Source of the DNA: Glandiceps talaboti | Lineage: Eukaryota > Hemichordata > Enteropneusta > Spengelidae | Assembly: GCF_964340395.1 (NCBI RefSeq) | Contig: NC_135557.1 | Location: 26,569,114 to 26,607,613 of the forward strand | Length of the DNA stretch: 38,500 nt | Direction: 5' to 3' | In this document: positions 33,009 through 38,500 of the stretch, piece by piece | Layout of the letters: the number at the start of each line of letters is the position of its first letter | How positions within the stretch are numbered: the stretch's first letter is position 1 | Notes under the pieces: model-generated | Databases searched by the model: none | Told to the model about the DNA's origin: nothing | The model's input: only the letters and a program-made list of their open reading frames with translations | Made by a program: the position numbers and the translations under genes

Positions 33009-35120
33009 TTACTGCACAGTCTATTACTGCACAGTCTAATACTGTACAGTCTATTACTGCACAGTCTATTACTGTACAGTCTATTACTGTACAGTCTATT
33101 ACTGCACAGTCTAATACTGTACAGTCTATTACTGTACAGTCTATTACTGTACAGTCTATTACTATACAGTCTATTACTGTACAGTCTAATACTGTACAGT
33201 CTATTACTGTACAGTCTATTACTATACAGTCTATTACTGTACAGTCTATTACTGTACAGTCTATTACTGCACAGTCTAATACTGTACAGTCTATTACTGT
33301 GCAGTCTATTACTGCACAGTCTATTACTGCACAGTCTAATACTGTACAGTCTATTACTGTACAGTCTATTACTGCACAGTCTATTACTGCACAGTCTAAT
33401 ACTGTACAGTCTATTACTGTACAGTCTATTACTGCACAGTCTAATACTGTACAGTCTATTACTGTACAGTCTATTACTGTAGTCTATTACTGTACAGTCT
33501 AATACTGCACAGTCTATTACTGTACAGTCTAATACTGTACAGTCTATTACTGCACAGTCTATTACTGCACAGTCTAATACTGTACAGTCTAATACTGTAC
33601 AGTCTATTACTGTACAGTCTATTACTGCACAGTCTATTACTGCACAGTCTAATACTGTACAGTCTAATACTGTACAGTCTATTACTGTACAGTCTATTAC
33701 TGCACAGTCTATTACTGCACAGTCTAATACTGTACAGTCTAATACTGTACAGTCTATTACTGCACAGTCTAATACTGTACAGTCTAATACTGTACAGTCT
33801 ATTACTGTACAGTCTATTACTGCACAGTCTATTACTGCACAGTCTATTACTGTACAGTCTATTACTGCACAGTCTAATACTGTACAGTCTAATACTGTAC
33901 AGTCTATTACTGTACAGTCTATTACTGCACAGTCTAATACTGTACAGTCTAATACTGTACAGTCTAATACTGTACAGTCTATTACTGCACAGTCTAATAC
34001 TGTACAGTCTAATACTGTACAGTCTATTACTGTACAGTCTATTACTGTACAGTCTATTACTGTACAGTCTATTACTGCACAGTCTAATACTGTACAGTCT
34101 ATTACTGCACAGTCTATTACTGCACAGTCTATTACTGCACAGTCTATTACTGTAGTCTATTACTGCACAGTCTAATACTGTACAGTCTATACTGTACAGT
34201 CTATTACTGTACAGTCTATTACTGTACAGTCTATTACTGCACAGTCTATTACTGTACAGTCTATTACTGTACAGTCTAATACTGTACAGTCTATTACTGC
34301 ACAGTCTAATACTGTACAGTCTATTACAGCACAGTCTATTACTGCACAGTCTAATACTGCACAGTCTATTACTGTAGTCTATTACTGCACAGTCTAATAC
34401 TGTACAGTCTATACTGTACAGTCTATTACTGTACAGTCTATTACTGTACAGTCTATTACTGCACAGTCTATTACTGTACAGTCTATTACTGTACAGTCTA
34501 ATACTGTACAGTCTATTACTGCACAGTCTAATACTGTACAGTCTATTACTGCACAGTCTATTACTGCACAGTCTAATACTGTACAGTCTATTACTGTAGT
34601 CTATTACTGCACAGTCTAATACTGTACAGTCTATACTGTACAGTCTATTACTGTACAGTCTATTACTGTACAGTCTATTACTGTACAGTCTATTACTGCA
34701 CAGTCTATTACTGTACAGTCTATTACTGTACAGTCTAATACTGTACAGTCTAATACTGTACAGTCTATTACTGCACAGTCTAATACTGTACAGTCTAATA
34801 CTGTACAGTCTATTACTGCAGTCTATTACTGCACAGTCTAATACTGTACAGTCTAATACTGTACAGTCTATTACTGTACAGTCTATTACTGTACAGTCTA
34901 TTACTGCACAGTCTATTACTGTACAGTCTATTACTGTACAGTCTAATACTGTACAGTCTATTACTGCACAGTCTATTACTGTACAGTCTATTACTGCACA
35001 GTCTATACTGTACAGTCTATTACTGCACAGTCTATTACTGCACAGTCTATTACTGCACAGTCTATTACTGTACAGTCTAATACTGTAGTCTATTACTGTA
35101 CAGTCTATTACTGTACAGTC
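33009..35120. repeat. 15 bp minisatellite, right block, with 222 bp higher-order repeat
   Basis: About 141 units of the same 15 bp family continue after the SINE, richer in CTGCACAG than the left block. A 13 bp unit (CTGTAGTCTATTA) occurs at 34150, 34372 and 34594, with the C variant at 34816: spacing is exactly 222 bp. A 14 bp unit (GTCTATACTG junction) occurs at 34187, 34409 and 34631, also 222 bp apart. Thirteen 15-mers plus one 14-mer and one 13-mer equal 222, so this is a 15-monomer higher-order repeat in three copies (34150-34815). A smaller 60 bp duplication is marked by CTATACAG units near 33162 and 33222. The 549-codon minus ORF (33474-35123) is repeat translation. Confidence 0.96.
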
Positions 35121-36592
35121 CATGAAATAGGATTATGCTACATGTACATGTATGACACTTAAAAGCATGGTTTCGTTTCAAGTTATCAGTTACATAAACA
35201 TTTATTTGTATGGAATACAATGCTATGTGGAATATAATATGCTACACTATCAAATATACATGTAAATATGGCATAGTTCCAAGTTATAACATCTACAGTA
35301 TATATGTAATATAGTGTTGTGTACAATGATGTATTTATCATGTACTCAGTATCTCTTCCTACTTGTAATTCAATGGAGAATATGCTCATTGAATTCATAC
35401 AATCATTTTCTGTATCACACCTTGGCACACTCTGCTCAAATATGGTAGCGCGCTTGTCGATTATATATTTGCTCAGTGATTTGGTTTTGTTTTTTTCTCA
35501 ATAAAATAATGTTTCACTGTGATGTGGTTATTGTATGTGATTTAAATGATGTCTCTCTGCAGTGTCACTAATGGGGTATATGATAGAAGTTTGAACCTTT
35601 ACAGTCCAGATGTGGGTTTTGTGGACCTCAGTAGTATGGCTTTCAGGCCCTCCTAAATTCAGACCTTTCTGCTGTACATCCTGTGTCCATAATCCCATAT
35701 CAGGGCCATAAAAGATTAGTAAAACATTATTTCCAAGGTACGAAATCTGGAACAGGAAGTGTATTTGTCAATGTAATAATTGATATTAGAATTAGCATGA
35801 AGTTTGAAAAAAATGCTTTTGTCTTTTACTGTGTATGATGTGAATGAGGTATAATATGTGAACTCATTGTTATTTTGATGATGGCAATAAGTGTTATTAT
35901 GTTTTGAATATGGTGGTATAATAGAGATTAGTATACAACTGACTTACTCATTGTATGTACAGTATAATGGTATTGTTCAATTAGAAAATGACTTTGTACA
36001 ATCTTGACCAGACTTGTTGGGATATGTGACAGGTCCTGAGTCATATGACAAGGTCAATGAAACAAAGTAGCAGAGGAATCGTAACATTGCTTTCATTTAA
36101 AATTTTCCAGTTCAAAGTAACCATGCATTTTACTGCCCTATTAATTGTTTGAACTATGTACAATACATGTATATTCTCCAACATACATACATGTAATATC
36201 AGCAATTTAAACTTCTGGGTAGACATAGACTGAAAGATACATGTACATTGTGTTGCTCCACCCTTGCCAATGTGATAGGGTTTGACTGATGAGTGAGGGC
36301 ACCCTAGTATCATGACATACATGTACCTTGCAGACCAGGGTAGTCATTTTCTCTCTATCTGTGAGTTGGTCATAGTCTCCTATCATGTTTTCCAATTATG
36401 ATATCAAGATTACTACTATCTATAACTATATCATACATGTATAGGCTTTAATTTGTACAATCTTAATCAGCCTTGTCGAGGCATATTACAGTTTCAGAGC
36501 CATATGACTAGGGAAATATACAAATATTTATGTCAGTAATTAACTAACTTGGAGTAGACATTTCCTTTCATAGCTATTTATATTTCAATTGA
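35121..36592. other. Intronic AT-rich sequence with one diverged dispersed repeat
   Basis: This lies within the predicted first PHLDB intron. A roughly 65 bp segment starting CTTTGTACAATCTTGACCAG (about 35992) has a diverged relative at about 36452 (TTTGTACAATCTTAATCAG), both running on to CATATGAC. No exon found. The ORFs at 35186-35428, 35319-35504 and 36041-36395 have no recognisable domain. Confidence 0.5.
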
Positions 36593-36924
36593 ACATCAGC
36601 TACAGTACTAGTACTAGTACCATAATTTCCAATCAATGAACTGTTAATTAAACATCAGCTACAGTACTAGTACTACCATAATTTCCAATCAATGAACTGT
36701 TAATTGAGCATCAGCTACAGTACTAGTACCATAATTTCCAATCAATGAACTGTTAATTGAGCATCAGCTACAGTACTAGTACTACTATTATTTCCAATCA
36801 ATGAACTGTTAATTAAACATCAGCTACAGTACTAGTACTACCATAATTTCCAATCAATGAACTGTTAATTGAGCATCAGCTACAGTACTAGTACTACTAT
36901 TATTTCCAATCAATGAACTGTTAA
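36593..36924. repeat. 53-59 bp tandem repeat, 6 copies
   Basis: Six copies begin ACATCAGCTACAGTACTAGT or GCATCAGCTACAGTACTAGT at 36593, 36652, 36708, 36761, 36817 and 36873. Lengths differ by three-base steps caused by loss or gain of AGT/ACT in the palindromic AGTACTAGTACT stretch. The rest of the unit (ATTTCCAATCAATGAACTGT) is nearly invariant. Confidence 0.95.
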
Positions 36925-37235
36925 ATATATTTGATAGTTCACTATTTGGTGATGGTGATTGTTTCACATTTTTGATTCACAACTGGAAAAACTAAATAAT
37001 TGGTTGTAATTAGTGATGTAGATAATAAGACCACCCTTACAGAGCCAACCATAGTCTCTACTGATTTAACAATACATAACAAGATATTAGTCATTAGTGC
37101 AGGCATTGTGTTGGGGATATTTTTAGATTTTTGCAAACAGGAAACCAGACTTTCACATCATTATATGTTGTCAATTTTCTGATGTTCGCAATGGATCTCA
37201 GTCAGAATACTACAATGTTATATATTATATTTCAG

Positions 37236-37359
37236 GACGGGAGTTTAGCGTATACCAATACTGGTAAAGCTATACGAGTTCAGAGTGAGAAACCACATCT
37301 AGTAAGTCTAGGTGGTGGGAGGTTGAGTACAGCAGTTACATTACTACCATTGCCAGAAG
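37236..37359 (+). CDS. PHLDB1: PHLDB/LL5-family protein, second coding exon, start of FHA domain
   Basis: The exon is bounded by TATATTTCAG (ending 37235) and GTAAGT at 37360, and is 124 nt in phases 0 to 1. It encodes residues 8-48 of the predicted protein. The stretch KPHLVSLGGGRLSTAVTLLP closely matches my recall of vertebrate PHLDB1 just before and inside its FHA domain (LVSLG.GRLSTA.TLLPL). PHLDB/LL5 proteins are cortical scaffolds that bind PIP3 through a C-terminal PH domain and anchor microtubule ends and CLASPs near adhesions. That function is family knowledge, and the PH domain lies outside the window. The exon's last base opens a Gly codon completed by the next exon. Apparent ORF sequence upstream of 37236 is intronic. 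Confidence 0.9.
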
Positions 37360-37370
37360 GTAAGTCATTG

Positions 37371-37668
37371 TGGTGAAATGGTTAGTGTAGTTAACTGATT
37401 GTTTACCAGTATGTCCTTGGGCAAGATTTGAACCAGGAGTATATTTCAGTCAACCAAGCTGTATAAATTAAATACCTGGTAGGATAGAGGTTACAATGTA
37501 AATGTTTTATTCCTATTTGCTAACAGAGCTAGAGGCTGCAATGGATTGTTTGGCTCAGAGAGTTGAGGAAGTATAAATGGCCATTTTGCCATTGTAGGTC
37601 CATGGCAGAAGTCACTAATGATTCTCAAAAAGCATTTGAGCAAAGTACTGGAAATCACTATAATTATC
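37371..37668 (+). mobile_element. Decayed tRNA-derived SINE in PHLDB intron 2
   Basis: An A-box-like GGTGAAATGGTTAGTGTAG starts 11 bp after the exon 2 donor site. The B box and about 70 bp are missing. The body then follows the family order: TCCTTGGGCAAGATTTGAAC, TCAACCAAGCTGTATAA, ACCTGGTAGGATAGAGG, GGCTGCAATGGATTG and GAGTTGAGGAAG. A diverged tail (AAAAGCATTTGAGC, ACTATAATTATC) ends near 37668. It is older than the copy at 32666 and supplies about half of the 598 bp intron. Confidence 0.85.
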
Positions 37669-37957
37669 AAACTTAATAAGCAATATTAATATTTCTAATC
37701 TTCCTGTCATCAATGAAATTACTTTTGTAATTTTGCACAGTCTCCATATGAATTTTTGTTACATTTTAATCAGAATTGGTATTTTCAGTTGTTATTTGTG
37801 AGTGACATACTAGTAACAACAAGCCATGTGATGTCATATTTCATGTGAATAAAGTAACAGCAAATGACACATCACTATCATTTAGATCTTACTACCTAAT
37901 ACAACTTCAATCATGATTCCAATACATGTAGAATTGCAATTTTGTCATATTTTGCAG
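37669..37957. other. Rest of PHLDB intron 2
   Basis: AT-rich intronic sequence ending in the acceptor CATATTTTGCAG at 37957. Nothing else recognised. Confidence 0.6.
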
Positions 37958-38137
37958 GGAAGACATATATTGGTCGTGCTGACGCTGGACAACAACCAGA
38001 CATCGTTATCAGTGGTACTGGTGTAGAGGCTGAACATTGCTACATTAAAACAGTCAATGATGAAGTAACACTGTATCCTATTGGACCATGCACTATTGAT
38101 GGTCAAAATATAACAACTCCATGTAGATTAACCCAAG
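37958..38137 (+). CDS. PHLDB1: PHLDB/LL5-family protein, third coding exon, FHA domain core
   Basis: The exon is bounded by TTTTGCAG (ending 37957) and GTAAGA at 38138; it is 180 nt and phase 1 at both ends. It encodes the Gly split with exon 2 plus residues 50-108. The FHA hallmarks are present: the Gly-Arg pair in TYIGR (residues 54-55), and Glu-His at 74-75 in GVEAEHCYI. TLYPIGPCTIDGQ and RLTQG follow; vertebrate PHLDB1 has EHCYIENL, TLYP, CTIDG and TRLTQG in the same order. The FHA domain is incomplete here: the strand after RLTQG must come from an exon beyond the right edge. FHA domains usually bind phosphothreonine peptides; whether this one does is not shown. Reading through the donor reaches a stop at 38197. 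The exon's 3' end is copied in the following intron. Confidence 0.92.
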
Positions 38138-38500
38138 GTAAGATGCAACACAGTATTTCATTGGACCATAGAGGTTCAAAATATAACAACTCTTTATAAA
38201 CTATTAAACCTAAGGTAAGATGCAATACTGTATTTCATTGGCTCATAATGATCAGAGTAAACTTTCCCAAGGTATGATATAATACTGTATCCCATTGGAC
38301 CATGGTAATAAAACTGTTTACAATGTGGTCCTACTACCACTGGCACTAGTAAGGAATGTGAAAGAGTATCTAGTTGAAACAGGGTTTGTTTACTGCTTGA
38401 AAGTCAAATCCTACAATTTCACTCCACACCATGTCTACATCTAACCCAGAGACTTGCTTGGTTCACTACTATCACTAGCTGGATAGCCAATACTAATAAT
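38138..38500. repeat. Intronic tandem copies of the exon 3 end and donor, then unique sequence
   Basis: Downstream of the donor three diverged copies of the exon end lie in tandem. The source is 38069-38148. Copy 2 (38149-38226) keeps ATTGGACCAT, TCAAAATATAACAACTC and AAGGTAAGATGCAA. Copy 3 (38227-38283) keeps CTGTATTTCATTGG and CCCAAGGTATGAT. Copy 4 (38284 to about 38315) keeps CTGTATCCCATTGGACCATG. Copy 2 retains a perfect-looking donor (AAG|GTAAGA at 38215). Beyond 38320 I see only unique sequence, plus the start of a CCCAGAGACTTG motif near 38453 shared with the 9.7 kb foldback element. Confidence 0.85.

Noticed and set aside
33474-35123. 549-codon minus-strand ORF
   Set aside because: It is translation of the 15 bp repeat; frame shifts at 13 and 14 bp monomers switch it between repeat peptides. 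No domain.
1-38500. A new multi-gene system (defence, biosynthetic or mobile)
   Set aside because: Only two genes can be supported, both of known domain classes, and no cluster of co-oriented unknown genes exists. The novelty here is in repeat structure, not gene content.

Overview
This is genomic DNA from an animal, most likely a marine invertebrate; I cannot fix the phylum from sequence alone. The evidence is GT-AG introns with animal-type splice sites, tRNA-derived SINEs, an AT-rich and CpG-poor background with one CpG-rich block, and a metazoan cortical scaffold gene. There are no bacterial-type operons and no ORFs encoding reverse transcriptase or transposase.

Genes are sparse. (1) At 16130-16414 (+), inside a CpG-rich block at about 15.69-16.72 kb, a 94-codon ORF carries a two-CxxC domain resembling the ZAD (zinc-finger-associated domain). 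It is probably a first coding exon; no C2H2 finger exons are visible downstream. (2) At 29367-38137 (+) lie the first coding exons of a PHLDB/LL5 gene (closest in layout to vertebrate PHLDB1): an exon with the start codon (29367-29426), a second exon (37236-37359) and a third (37958-38137). Splice phases agree throughout, and the product is the start of an FHA domain. The gene continues past the right edge.

Almost everything else is tandem repeat. Left to right, the main arrays are: 85 bp x25 (704-2834), 36 bp x25 (3151-4052), 81 bp x17 (5951-7327), 40 bp x30 (7444-8668), a CATC/CCTC microsatellite (8830-9071), 55 bp x18 (13011-14020), 45 bp x10 (14306-14756), 31 bp x40 (18882-20139), 47 bp x45 (21217-23367), 103 bp x7 (24107-24835), a 15 bp array of over 300 copies (29917-35120), and 56 bp x6 (36593-36924). 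Several 2-4 copy repeats add to these. Together they cover roughly 18 kb, a little under half the window. The units look unrelated to each other.

Mobile DNA is limited to three copies of one tRNA-derived SINE family (20370-20695 minus, 32646-33008 plus, 37371-37668 plus), another tRNA-like SINE fragment (about 5804-5868 minus), and three short foldback/MITE-like elements (9685-9797, 15241-15356, 26640-26925).

The most interesting points are these: the coding end of PHLDB exon 3 and its splice donor have been copied in tandem into the following intron; the 15 bp array in PHLDB intron 1 has higher-order structure (an exact 222 bp period) and is split by a SINE; the 36 bp array is a strand-asymmetric G-tract array; and the 55 bp array carries donor-like splice motifs on both strands. 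I do not see a new multi-gene system here. Most long ORFs are by-products of repeat units whose length is a multiple of three.
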